From NCBI GenBank assembly GCA_964542745.1, contig CAZIVR010000008.1:1-64000 (forward strand): a stretch of 64,000 bases of DNA, given 5' to 3'. The notes under the pieces are model-generated. The model did not search any database. It saw only the letters and a list, made by a program, of their open reading frames with translations, and was not told the DNA's origin. Of the stretch, positions 42,247-50,920 are shown piece after piece (position 1 is the first letter of the stretch; each line of letters begins with the position of its first letter). Both the position numbers and the translations under genes were made by a program. This DNA comes from DATKAB01 sp964542745 (GTDB taxonomy: Bacteria; Eisenbacteria; RBG-16-71-46).

Positions 42247-42308
42247 TCGCGGGGTCACCCCGCGATTCGGAGACGAGGAGACTTCGCCCCCCACGAAGTC
42301 TCCTCGTC
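42247..42308 (+). terminator. tandem hairpins after nonapeptide gene
   Basis: First hairpin: TCGCGGGG (42247-42254), loop TCA, CCCCGCGA (42258-42265). Second: a perfect 15-bp stem, GACGAGGAGACTTCG (42272-42286) and its complement (42294-42308), with a 7-nt loop. The next start codon is only 25 nt further, so it may also affect that gene's leader. Confidence 0.75.
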
Positions 42309-42333
42309 GTTCGGCTTCGAGAGGATCCCGAGC

Positions 42334-45300
42334 ATGCCGCCTCCCCCCGAGTCCGGGCCCCCACCGCGGCCGGGCCGGCGCGCCCCTCCGCGGGCGCTCC
42401 CGGCCCGCGCCGCGCGGCTCGCCCTGCTCGTCGCCGGGCTCTCGGCGGGCGCCGCGGGCGCCGAGCCCCGCTACGCCGCCCTCGAAACCGAGCACCTGAG
42501 GCTCGTCTACCCCGCCCGGGCCCTCAACTTCATCGCCCCGTACACCGCGCGCTGCTTCGAGAACTCGATGGACATGCACCGCCGCCTGTTCGGCTACGAG
42601 CCGGGCGAGAAGGTCACCATCATGCTGGTGGACAACTCCGACCTCGGCAACGCGGCCGTGGTGGGAAGCCCGCGCAGCACGATGAGCATCCAGATCGCAC
42701 CCTCCAACTTCGTCTACGAGACCGCCCCCTCGAACGAGCGCATCAATTTCATCATGAACCACGAGCTCGCCCACGTCGTGACGCTCGACCAGGCGGCGGG
42801 GAGCGACCGGTTCTTCCGGCGCGCGTTCTTCGGCAAGGTGCGCGAGAACGCCGAGCATCCCGAGAGCATCCTGTACGGCTACCTCACCATGCCCCGGAGG
42901 GCGGCCCCGCGCTGGCATCGCGAGGGCACCGCCGTGTTCTTCGAGACGTGGATGTCGGGCGGGCTGGGCCGGGCCCAGGGTCCCTACGACGAGATGGTGT
43001 TCCGGGCGATGGTGCGGGATTCGTCGCACTTCTACGATCCGCTCGGGCTCGAGTCGGAGGGCGCCCGCGTGGACTTCCAGATCGGCGTGAACTCCTACCT
43101 CTACGGCGCGCGCTTCATGACGTGGATGGCCGACCGGTTCGGCCCGGCCGCGTTCATGGACTGGGTGTCGCGCCGCCCCGGGAGCCGGGCCTACTTCGCC
43201 CACCAGTTCCGCAAGGTGACCGGGCTCACGATCGGCGAGGCCTGGGACCGCTGGATCGAGGACGAGCGGCGCTTCCAATCCGCCAACCTCGATTCGGTGC
43301 GCGCGCATCCGACCACGCCCTACCGCGACCTGTCGAAGCGCGCGCTGGGCTCGGTCTCGCGCGCCTGGGTGGACACCGCCGGGCGCGCGATCTACGCGGG
43401 CGTGTTCTACCCGGGCCGGCTCGCCCACCTCGCGGCGATCCCGCTCGACGGCGGCCCGATCCGCGACCTCGGCGAGGTCAAGGGGCCCGCCATTCACTTC
43501 GTGTGCTCCCCGGCGTGGGACCCGGAGGGCCGGCAGCTCTTCTACACCGCGGACAACAACGACTGGCGCGACCTGTGGGTCCTCGACCCCGCGACGGGCC
43601 GGCGCCGCCGCCTGATGCGCGACGCGCGGGTCGGCGACCTCGCCTTCAACCGGCAGGACCGCTCGCTGTGGGGCGTGCGCCGCTTCAACGGGATCTCCAC
43701 GGTGGTGCGGTTCCCCGAGCCCTACACCGACTACGCGCGCGTCGCGACCTTCCCCTACGGGCGCGACGTCTACGATCTCGACCTCTCCCCCGACGGCACC
43801 CGGCTCTCGCTCTCGATGGCCGACGTGAGCGGGAGGCAGTCGCTGCGGCTCTACGACGTCGCCACCTTCCAACGCGGCGACACCACCGGCCGCACGCTGT
43901 TCGACTTCGGCAGCTCGATCCCCACCGGTTTCGTGTTCTCGCCCGACGGCGACGCCCTGCTCGGCAGCTCGTACTACACCGGCGTCTCCAACATCTTCCG
44001 CTACGACCTGGCCGCCGATTCGATGGACATCGTGAGCAACGCGGAGATCGGCTTCTTCCGGCCGGTGCCGGTGCGCGGGGACTCGCTGGTCGTGTTCCGC
44101 TACTCGGGCGCGGGTTTCGTTCCGGCCCTGATCGTGCCGCGGCCGCTCACCGACGTCAGCGCGATCACGTTCTTCGGACAGCAGGTGGTGGCCCGCCACG
44201 CCGAGCTAGAGACCTGGCGACTGCCGCCGCCGAGCGCGGTGGACCTCGAAGCGCGCCTCGTGCGGCAGGGGCCATACCGGCCGCTCGCGAGCGTGCGGAT
44301 GGTCTCCCTGGTCCCGGTGGCGGAGGCCTACAAGGACCGGGGCGCGGTCGGCGCGCAGGCCCGGTTCCAGGACCCGGCGGGATTTCACGACGTGACCGCC
44401 ACCGCCTCGGTGACGCCGGCCGCGGGGCAGGACGCGGACGAACGCGTGCACCTCGCGCTCGCCTACCGCCTCTCCGGCTGGAGCGCCCGCGTGCGCCACA
44501 ACCCGGCCTCGTTCTACGACCTGTTCGGCCCCACCAAGACCAGCCGCAAGGGCACGTCGGCGGGCCTCGGATGGGAGCGCGCGCTGATCCGGGACGATCC
44601 CCACACGCTCGACCTGTCCGTGGACGTCGCCGGGTGGACCGGGCTCGAGCGGCTGCCCGACGCGCAGAACGTCTCGATCTCGCCGGGCTTCGACAAGCTG
44701 CTCGGGGGATCCCTCGAGCTTCGCGACCGCAACACCCGCTCCTCGATCGGGGCGGTGGATCCGGAGAAGGGCCTCAAGTGGCGCCTCACCGGCGCGCTCC
44801 AGGGGGTGCGCTTCGTGCGCGACGGGCGCGCGCGCTGGCGCGGGTTCCCCTCGATCGAGGCGGCCGCCGACGCGGGCACCCCGGTGCCGCTGCGGAACGG
44901 CTCCCTGTGGCTTCGCACCGCCGGCGGGCTCGCCCCCGGGGACCGCGCCGAACCGTTCGCCAACTTCTTCTTCGGGGGGTTCGGCAACAACTTCGTGGAC
45001 TGGCAGGAAGTGAAGCGCTATCGCGAGGCGTCGAGCTTCCCCGGCGCCGAGCTGAACGCGGTGGCGGGGACCCGCTACGCTCGCGCGATGCTGGACCTCA
45101 ACCTTCCGCCGCTCCGCTTCGAGCGCCTCGGGGTTCCCGCCCTCTACGCGAGCTGGCTGCGCACCTCGGTGTTCGCCTCGGCCCTCTCGGCCAACTTCGA
45201 CGATCCGGCCTCGCGCCGCTCGCTCGCGAATCTCGGCGTCCAGGCCGATCTCCGGATCGCCCTCCTCGCCCACCAGTCCTTCACGCTCTCGGCCGGTGTC

Positions 45301-45366
45301 GCGCGCGCCCACGAACGGCGGGGCCCGTCCCGCGCCGAGTGGATGGTTTCCCTGAAGGTCCTGTGA
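42334..45366 (+). CDS. secreted HExxH peptidase with beta-propeller and C-terminal barrel
   Basis: 1010 residues. A signal peptide with an Arg/Pro-rich n-region (h-region about 30-48) precedes a gluzincin-like peptidase domain (about 55-300). The zinc site is HELAH (143-147), and a probable third ligand Glu lies in WHREGTAVFFE near 197. A TolB/WD40-like propeller (about 340-620) with SPDGTRLSLSMAD and SPDGDALLGSSYY follows. The last 350 residues look like an outer-membrane barrel domain (FFFGGFGNNFVDW, strand-like repeats) of the BamA/surface-antigen kind. It probably degrades or processes proteins at the cell surface. The stop overlaps prsW (TGATG). Confidence 0.85.
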   Translation: MPPPPESGPPPRPGRRAPPRALPARAARLALLVAGLSAGAAGAEPRYAALETEHLRLVYPARALNFIAPYTARCFENSMDMHRRLFGYEPGEKVTIMLVDNSDLGNAAVVGSPRSTMSIQIAPSNFVYETAPSNERINFIMNHELAHVVTLDQAAGSDRFFRRAFFGKVRENAEHPESILYGYLTMPRRAAPRWHREGTAVFFETWMSGGLGRAQGPYDEMVFRAMVRDSSHFYDPLGLESEGARVDFQIGVNSYLYGARFMTWMADRFGPAAFMDWVSRRPGSRAYFAHQFRKVTGLTIGEAWDRWIEDERRFQSANLDSVRAHPTTPYRDLSKRALGSVSRAWVDTAGRAIYAGVFYPGRLAHLAAIPLDGGPIRDLGEVKGPAIHFVCSPAWDPEGRQLFYTADNNDWRDLWVLDPATGRRRRLMRDARVGDLAFNRQDRSLWGVRRFNGISTVVRFPEPYTDYARVATFPYGRDVYDLDLSPDGTRLSLSMADVSGRQSLRLYDVATFQRGDTTGRTLFDFGSSIPTGFVFSPDGDALLGSSYYTGVSNIFRYDLAADSMDIVSNAEIGFFRPVPVRGDSLVVFRYSGAGFVPALIVPRPLTDVSAITFFGQQVVARHAELETWRLPPPSAVDLEARLVRQGPYRPLASVRMVSLVPVAEAYKDRGAVGAQARFQDPAGFHDVTATASVTPAAGQDADERVHLALAYRLSGWSARVRHNPASFYDLFGPTKTSRKGTSAGLGWERALIRDDPHTLDLSVDVAGWTGLERLPDAQNVSISPGFDKLLGGSLELRDRNTRSSIGAVDPEKGLKWRLTGALQGVRFVRDGRARWRGFPSIEAAADAGTPVPLRNGSLWLRTAGGLAPGDRAEPFANFFFGGFGNNFVDWQEVKRYREASSFPGAELNAVAGTRYARAMLDLNLPPLRFERLGVPALYASWLRTSVFASALSANFDDPASRRSLANLGVQADLRIALLAHQSFTLSAGVARAHERRGPSRAEWMVSLKVL

Positions 45367-46382
45367 TGGCGGTGGCGAGCCTCGCGGTCGGCCTCTTCCC
45401 GGTGGTGCTGTTCCTCACCGCCCTCGGGTTCCTCGACAGCTTCAAGCTGGTGACCCGGCGCGCCGTGCTCCGGTCCATCGCCGTGGGCGGGGCCGCCGCG
45501 CTGGCGGCGTGGGGGGCGAACGCGCTCGCGATCGGGAGCGGAGCCCTCGAGCCGATGGCGGTGCGGCGCTACGTGGCGCCCGTGATCGAGGAGACCCTGA
45601 AGCTCGCCTGGGTGGTGCTCCTGGTGCGCCGGGCCAAGGTCGGGTTCATGGTGGACGCCGCGATCCACGGATTCGCGATCGGCGCCGGCTTCGCCCTCGT
45701 GGAAAACGTCTACTACGCGTGGGCGCTCCAGCGCTTCGACCTCGGCCTGTGGATCGTGCGGGGCCTCGGCACCGCCATGCTCCACGGGTCCACCACGGCG
45801 GTCGCGGCGATCCTCGCGCGCGATCGCACCGACCGCCGCGATTCGGTGGCCACGAAGCATTTCCTCCCCGGGCTCGCGCTCGCGATCCTGGTCCACTCCC
45901 TCTACAACCACCTGCTCCTCGACCCGTTCCTGAGCACCGCCCTGCTGGTCGTGGCCATGCCGCTGATCGTGATCGTGGTGTTCGAACGCAGCGAGCGGGC
46001 GACGCGCGACTGGCTCGGCACCGGCCTCGACGGCGACGCCGAGCGCCTCGAGCAGATCCTCGAGGGCGAGGTCGAGCACACCCCGGTGGGTCACTACCTC
46101 GAAACCCTCCGGCACCGATTCCAGGGCCCGGTGCTCGCGGACATGCTGTGCCTGCTCCGCATCCACCTCGAACTCTCGCTGCGGGCCAAGGGCCTGCTGA
46201 TCGCCCGCGCCTCCGGGATCGCGCTCCCTCCCGACCCCGCCGTGCGCGCCAATCTCGAGGAATTGCGCTTCCTCGAGCGCGCCATCGGGCCGACCGGCTG
46301 CCTCGCCCTGCAGCCGATGCTGCGCTCGAGCCGGCGGGACCTCTGGCAGATCCACATGCTCGAACACACGGGCGCCGGGTGA
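45366..46382 (+). CDS. PrsW-family intramembrane metalloprotease
   Basis: 338 residues. Seven to eight membrane segments (about 1-215) carry the glutamic-type metal motifs VIEETLKL (EExxK), FALVENVYY (ExxxY), MLHGSTTA and LVHSLYNH. PrsW enzymes cleave membrane anti-sigma factors by regulated proteolysis in Bacillus. The membrane anti-sigma candidate at 40436-41221 is therefore a possible substrate, an inference from proximity. A soluble C-terminal extension of about 120 residues (ERATRDWL to the end) is not part of the core family. Confidence 0.88.
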   Translation: MAVASLAVGLFPVVLFLTALGFLDSFKLVTRRAVLRSIAVGGAAALAAWGANALAIGSGALEPMAVRRYVAPVIEETLKLAWVVLLVRRAKVGFMVDAAIHGFAIGAGFALVENVYYAWALQRFDLGLWIVRGLGTAMLHGSTTAVAAILARDRTDRRDSVATKHFLPGLALAILVHSLYNHLLLDPFLSTALLVVAMPLIVIVVFERSERATRDWLGTGLDGDAERLEQILEGEVEHTPVGHYLETLRHRFQGPVLADMLCLLRIHLELSLRAKGLLIARASGIALPPDPAVRANLEELRFLERAIGPTGCLALQPMLRSSRRDLWQIHMLEHTGAG

Positions 46383-46745
46383 GCCGGGGGACGGGGGTTC
46401 AGGGCCCTCGCGGGCAAAGGGATCGAGAATTCCATTGACCTAAACCGCGAACCTGCCGCAAGCTGGTGTCCGGATTCCACGGGGATCCGCCCCGCACACG
46501 GCCGACACCGGCCGGCTTCCGGGCGGCGCCCTCCAGTCCATGCCCCCTGCCCGGCCCCACGCGTTCCGGGCGCCCCGAGGTCGAACCGCGAGTCCCCTGC
46601 TCGCGGCGGATCACGAGGAGAAAGGACGGTGAGTCGCTGGTCGTTCGGCGGATTTCACGCGGTCCGCCCCGCATCCTGTATCCGCAACGCTGACGATGCG
46701 CCGGGCATCCCCCCGGCGTCCAGACTCCAAAGGAGACGCTCCCCC
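46383..46745. other. 363-nt intergenic region
   Basis: No separate gene is seen. TTGACC at 46435-46440 has only a poor -10 (CAAGCT, 18 nt on). A GAGGAGAAAGGA stretch precedes a GTG at 46629 that is in frame with the next gene and would add 39 residues before its signal peptide. Confidence 0.4.
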
Positions 46746-47984
46746 ATGAAGAAGCTGCTGCCCCTCCTTTTCGCGGGCGCCCTGCTCGCTCCGCTCACCG
46801 CCCACGCCACCGGCTTCTTCTTCGCCGGGCACGTGTACTGCGAATTCACCGGCCTCCCGCTTCCGGGGGTGCCCATTCGCGTGACGGGCGGTGGCTTCAC
46901 CGGCACCAACGTTTCGAACGCCGAAGGCTACTTCGAGATCGCCCTGCCGGAGGCCGGCGGCGAGTTCACCGCCACCGCGCTGGTGGGAGCCGACGAGACC
47001 GTGATCTTCCCCTCGAGCGGCGCCCACCTGTTCACGACCAGCGCCGGGGATCCCTACCTCTACAAGAACTTCGTGGTCGCGAGCCCCGAGTGCTCGAAGC
47101 CCGAGGGCATGTGCTGGATGACCGGCGGCGGCGCGCGCATCAGCCAGTACTTCGAGGGCTCGTACGCCGAGCAGACCCGCCGTCACAATTTCGGCGGCAA
47201 CGTCTACCCGGGCTGCAGTTCGACGGCCGGCCAGGGCGGCCAGTGGAACCACATCGACGCGGTGCTGAAGCGCCACTTCCAGGGCTTCCAGGTCACGGTC
47301 GAGCGCTGCGGCAACGTGGATGGGCTGCCTCCGGGCTCCGAGTCGCCGGTCACCCCGTTCAACTTCATCGAGTTCTACGGCACCGGCCGGGTGCAGGGCA
47401 TCAAGGGCAGCAAGTTCAAGGTGGAGCCGGCGTACTTCTGGGCCCGCGTCGAGGACCGTAACGAGCCCGGCAGCAACGGCCAGCGCGACGGCACCCTCAA
47501 GGACCGCTACTTCCTCCACGTGTTCAGCAATCCCGCCGATCGCTACGGCAGCACGCTGATGCTGGTGGACATCGACGGCGACCCCACGACCGTGGATCCG
47601 ATCGCGATCACCGACGGCAACCTCCAGCTCCACATCAGCAGCTGCGAGGACGCGGTGCGGGCCCCGGTGGTGGACGAGGGCGTGCAGCGCCGGGTCGCTC
47701 CGGAGGCGCCGAACGAGTTCTGGTTCGCCGCCGCCCCGAACCCGGTCACGAGCTTCGCCCGGATCCGCTTCGGCCTCCCGCGCGACTCGCGCGTGAGCTT
47801 CCGGGTGTTCGACGTGAGCGGCCGCCTCGTCCGCCGGATCTCCGACGAGACGCTGCGGGCGGGCGAGCACTCGACCGGCTGGAACCTGCAGGACGACGCC
47901 GGGAGCCGCGTGGGCTCCGGGCTCTACTTCGTGCAGATGAAGTCGAACGGCATGGCGCGCACCCAGCGCATCGTCGTGCCCTGA
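46746..47984 (+). CDS. secreted protein with FlgD-like C-terminal sorting domain
   Basis: 412 residues. The signal peptide MKKLLPLLFAGALLAPLTAHA is followed by a carboxypeptidase-regulatory-like Ig domain (about 25-105; GLPLPGVPIRVTGGG, NAEGYFEIALP). A middle domain of about 190 residues with several Cys and a Gly-rich MTGGGARI segment is unrecognised, although MTGGG...NFGGN also occurs in post-COAP-1-like secreted domains. The last 75 residues (NPVTSFARIRFGLP, VFDVSGRLVRRI, GSGLYFVQMKS, RTQRIVVP) are the FlgD-Ig/T9SS type A sorting signal. ATG is preceded by AAAGGAGA. Confidence 0.85.
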   Translation: MKKLLPLLFAGALLAPLTAHATGFFFAGHVYCEFTGLPLPGVPIRVTGGGFTGTNVSNAEGYFEIALPEAGGEFTATALVGADETVIFPSSGAHLFTTSAGDPYLYKNFVVASPECSKPEGMCWMTGGGARISQYFEGSYAEQTRRHNFGGNVYPGCSSTAGQGGQWNHIDAVLKRHFQGFQVTVERCGNVDGLPPGSESPVTPFNFIEFYGTGRVQGIKGSKFKVEPAYFWARVEDRNEPGSNGQRDGTLKDRYFLHVFSNPADRYGSTLMLVDIDGDPTTVDPIAITDGNLQLHISSCEDAVRAPVVDEGVQRRVAPEAPNEFWFAAAPNPVTSFARIRFGLPRDSRVSFRVFDVSGRLVRRISDETLRAGEHSTGWNLQDDAGSRVGSGLYFVQMKSNGMARTQRIVVP

Positions 47985-48003
47985 TCCCGATCCGGGATCC
48001 GGG

Positions 48004-48047
48004 CCGAAACGAAGGCCGCCCCTCCGGGGGCGGCCTTCGCGTTTCGG
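48004..48047 (+). terminator. strong hairpin terminator
   Basis: Inner stem GAAGGCCGCCCC (48011-48022)/GGGGCGGCCTTC (48027-48038) with loop TCCG, plus an outer CCGAAAC (48004-48010)/GTTTCGG (48041-48047) stem separated by two bases. Confidence 0.85.
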
Positions 48048-48052
48048 CGGAT

Positions 48053-48081
48053 TTGCGGGGCGCCGGGACGGCTGCTAATTT
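48053..48081 (+). promoter_or_regulatory. promoter of proline dehydrogenase gene
   Basis: TTGCGG (48053-48058), 17-nt spacer, extended TGC-TAATTT (48076-48081). Only 12 nt precede the ATG and no ribosome-binding site fits between them. Confidence 0.65.
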
Positions 48082-48093
48082 CCGCGACCGCTC

Positions 48094-49026
48094 ATGAGCG
48101 TCCTTCGCAGCCTTCTCCTCGCGGGGTCCGAGAATCCCTGGCTTCGGCGCCAGGCCACGCGCCGCCGCTTCGTGAGGCGGGCGGTCTCGCGCTTCATGCC
48201 CGGCGAGACCGTGGACGAGGCCCTCGAGGCCGCCCGCGCCCTCTCCCACGACGGGCTCGGGACGATCGTCACCAACCTCGGCGAGAACGTCACCGACCGC
48301 GCCGAGGCGGCGGCCGAGGTGGACCACTACGAGGACGTGGTGCGGAGGCTCGCCGCGGCGGGGCTCGACACCGAGATCTCGGTCAAGCTCACCCACCTCG
48401 GGCTCGACCTCGACCCGGGGCTCGCCGACGCCAACCTGGACCGGCTCGCCGGGATCGCGAACGGCGCGAAATTCCGGGTGTGGATCGACATGGAGGGGAG
48501 CGCCTACACCGAGCGCACCCTCGAGGCCTTCCGCCGGGTGCGCCGCTCCCACCGCAACGTCGGCATCGCGCTGCAGGCCTACCTCCGCCGCACCGCCGCC
48601 GACCTCGACTCGCTGCTTCCCGACGGCCCGCCGGTGCGGCTCGTGAAGGGCGCCTACCGCGAGCCCGAGTCCATCGCGTTCCCGAAGATGGAGGAGGTCC
48701 GCGAGTCCTTCCTGCGGCTGTCGGCGGCGCTGCTCGCGCCCGAGGCACGCCGCGCCGGGGCGTGGCTCGCGGCCGGAACCCACGACTCCGACCTGATCGC
48801 GCGCATCGCCGCCCACGCGTCCGCCGCCGGCGTGGCCCCCGACGGCTGGGAAGTGGCGATGCTGTACGGGATCCGCCGCGCCGAGCAGTTGCGCCTCAGG
48901 GCTTCCGGCCACCGGGTGCGCGTGCTCATCAGCTACGGCTCGCAGTGGTTCCCGTGGTACATGCGCCGCCTCGCCGAACGCCCCTCCAATCTCTGGTTCG
49001 TGGCGCGCAGCGCGTTCGCGGGCTAG
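48094..49026 (+). CDS. proline dehydrogenase
   Basis: 310 residues, the monofunctional bacterial ProDH size. An FAD-dependent TIM barrel oxidises proline to pyrroline-5-carboxylate. Visible features are EISVKLTHLGLDLD, WIDMEGSAYTERTL, VGIALQAYLRRTAADL, VRLVKGAYREPE, GTHDSDLI, EVAMLYGIRRAEQ and the C-terminal substrate-binding YGSQWFPWYMRRLAERP (in pieces). No P5C dehydrogenase lies next to it. The message is probably leaderless. Its stop overlaps the convergent gene's stop by 3 bases. Confidence 0.93.
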   Translation: MSVLRSLLLAGSENPWLRRQATRRRFVRRAVSRFMPGETVDEALEAARALSHDGLGTIVTNLGENVTDRAEAAAEVDHYEDVVRRLAAAGLDTEISVKLTHLGLDLDPGLADANLDRLAGIANGAKFRVWIDMEGSAYTERTLEAFRRVRRSHRNVGIALQAYLRRTAADLDSLLPDGPPVRLVKGAYREPESIAFPKMEEVRESFLRLSAALLAPEARRAGAWLAAGTHDSDLIARIAAHASAAGVAPDGWEVAMLYGIRRAEQLRLRASGHRVRVLISYGSQWFPWYMRRLAERPSNLWFVARSAFAG

Positions 49027-50801
49027 CGCGGCACCGGGGAAGGCCGGGCCGGTTCGGAGGAACCGGCCGGCGCGGCCGGGTCGCCCAGCACCCGGCGCAC
49101 CAGCGGGTGACCGGGCGAGATCCGCGCGAGCCCCCGGGCCGCCGCGCGGGCCCCCTCCTCGTTCCCGCGCCGGAGCGAGAGCATCACCGCGGCCTCCCAG
49201 ATCCCGGCCACCGAGGAATCGCGCTCGGCCGCCCGCGCGATCGCCCGCTCGGCGGCTTCGAGATTCCCGAGTTCGGCCTCCGCGATGGACAGCATCAGGT
49301 AGAGCCGGGGGGTCGGCTGGTGGAGCACCGCTTCGCGCAGGGCGGCGGCCGACTCCTCCCAGCGCCGCCGCGCGGCCGCTCGGTCGCCGAGGAACTCCCA
49401 GAGCCTGGCCACGTGCGCGGCGTCGCGGGCCGGGGCCCGGGTCGCGAAGGCCCGCACCCGCGCGAGCCCCGCGCGCTCGTCGTGGCCCACGGCCAGCCAC
49501 AGCCCCGCCCCCAGCACGGCGCACGCGAGGAGCGCGGCCGTACGACGGCCCCGCTCCTCGCCCGCGGCCCCACCGGCCCACCGCGAGGCGCGGCGCGCCG
49601 TCGCGAGCGCGAGCAGCGTTCCCGGGATCGCGAACACGTCCCAGTCCCGGAACAGCCCCTGCTGGGGCGTGACGAGCAGCGCCATCGCCGCGGCGGGCAC
49701 GGCGAGCGCGAGCGTCAAGGCGGGCGGCGCTTCACGCTCCGCGGCGGGGGCGCCGGCCGGCGCCGGGACCGGCAGCGCGAGGAGCGGCGCGAGCGGCGCG
49801 TAGGCGAGCGCCACGTTGACCCGGTCGAGCAGGGCGAGCGGGCCGAGGGCCCCGGCGAGGAGCGCCGCCGGATCGCCGCCCGCGAGGTGCCGGGGCAGGT
49901 CGAAGCCGCCGAGCAGGCCCGCGAGCCGCGGGCCCGACACCCCCAGCGCGAGCAGCGGGGCCCCGATCCCCGCGAGGCGAGCGAAGCCCCCGCGCGGCAG
50001 GCGGCCCGAGCGGGACGCGGCCCACCACGCCGCGCCCCAGCCGGGCAGCAGCAGCAGCGCGGATCGGTGCGAGAGCAGCGCCAGCCCGAGCGTGAGCCCG
50101 AGGGCCGCCCCGCCGCGCCCCTCGCGCGCGAGGCGGCCGCACAGCACCGCCACCGCGAGCGCGAGGGGCACCATTTCGCCCGAGGTCTTGCCGTAGCCCG
50201 TCATCAGTGCGAGCCCCGCGCCCCCGGCCGCGACCGCGGCGAAGGCGATCCGTGCGGCGCCGCGCCGTCCCTCCCAGCCGGCCGCGGCGAGCGCGAGGGC
50301 GGCCAGCGCCGCGGCCTCGAGCGCGCCGATCCAGCGCGCGGCGTCGGCCGGGTGGGCGAGCCAGCCCGCCGCCGCGAGCCGGCGCGGCCACGTCACGTGC
50401 AGGGCGAGATCCAGCGGCAGCGACTGGGGCGCGATGCGCGCCAGGTCCACGCGCGACTCGAGCACGCCGACGCGCAGGAGGAAGTCGCCGGTGAACCAGG
50501 TGCGGTCGGGAAGCGCGAACACGAGCGCCCCGGCCGCCGCGGCGGCCAGCGCGAACGCGCCTCCCGGCGCGGCCTCGAGGGCGCCGGCGGGCCCCTCGAG
50601 CGCCCTCCCCATGGCCCGGCCCATGGCCGGCACCAGCGCCAGCGTCGCGAGCAGCCAGAGGCCCCACCCCGTGGCGATCGGGAGGTCGCGCTGGAGGTCG
50701 AGGCTCCACAGCCAGGTGCCCGGCGCGAACGCGAGCGCCGCGCGCAGCGCGAGCAGCGCGGCGAGCGCCGCGAACCAGGCGTGGGAGGAGACACGGGACA
50801 T
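49023..50801 (-). CDS. polytopic membrane protein with C-terminal TPR-like helices
   Basis: 592 residues. About ten hydrophobic segments span roughly 10-430 in an Ala/Leu/Gly-rich chain, with charged loops resembling GT-C glycosyltransferase-like or O-antigen-ligase-like proteins. The last 150 residues (LWEFLGDRAAARRRWEESA, AEAELGNLEAAERAIARA, LRRGNEEGARAAARGL) form three to four TPR-like hairpins. I assign no activity. It diverges from the PIG-L gene and overlaps the stop of the proline dehydrogenase gene. The ATG at 50801 is followed at once by a hydrophobic helix. Confidence 0.7.
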   Translation of the reverse strand: MSRVSSHAWFAALAALLALRAALAFAPGTWLWSLDLQRDLPIATGWGLWLLATLALVPAMGRAMGRALEGPAGALEAAPGGAFALAAAAAGALVFALPDRTWFTGDFLLRVGVLESRVDLARIAPQSLPLDLALHVTWPRRLAAAGWLAHPADAARWIGALEAAALAALALAAAGWEGRRGAARIAFAAVAAGGAGLALMTGYGKTSGEMVPLALAVAVLCGRLAREGRGGAALGLTLGLALLSHRSALLLLPGWGAAWWAASRSGRLPRGGFARLAGIGAPLLALGVSGPRLAGLLGGFDLPRHLAGGDPAALLAGALGPLALLDRVNVALAYAPLAPLLALPVPAPAGAPAAEREAPPALTLALAVPAAAMALLVTPQQGLFRDWDVFAIPGTLLALATARRASRWAGGAAGEERGRRTAALLACAVLGAGLWLAVGHDERAGLARVRAFATRAPARDAAHVARLWEFLGDRAAARRRWEESAAALREAVLHQPTPRLYLMLSIAEAELGNLEAAERAIARAAERDSSVAGIWEAAVMLSLRRGNEEGARAAARGLARISPGHPLVRRVLGDPAAPAGSSEPARPSPVPR

Positions 50802-50920
50802 GGCGGGCGATCTTGCCAGCCGGGATCCGGCGCCGCCACCCGCGGCGCGCGTGCTACCATGCCCGACCGGATTTTCGTGCTCCGGCCGCGGCGACCACCA
50901 CCCTCGGGAGGACCCTCAGG

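Noticed and set aside
46435..46464. TTGACC plus CAAGCT as a promoter for the sorting-domain protein
   Set aside because: The -10 matches neither TATAAT nor the local TAGnnT form.
50813..50860. TTGCCA and TACCAT as a promoter for the PIG-L gene
   Set aside because: The two hexamers are 36 nt apart, too far for one promoter; no other -35 is visible.
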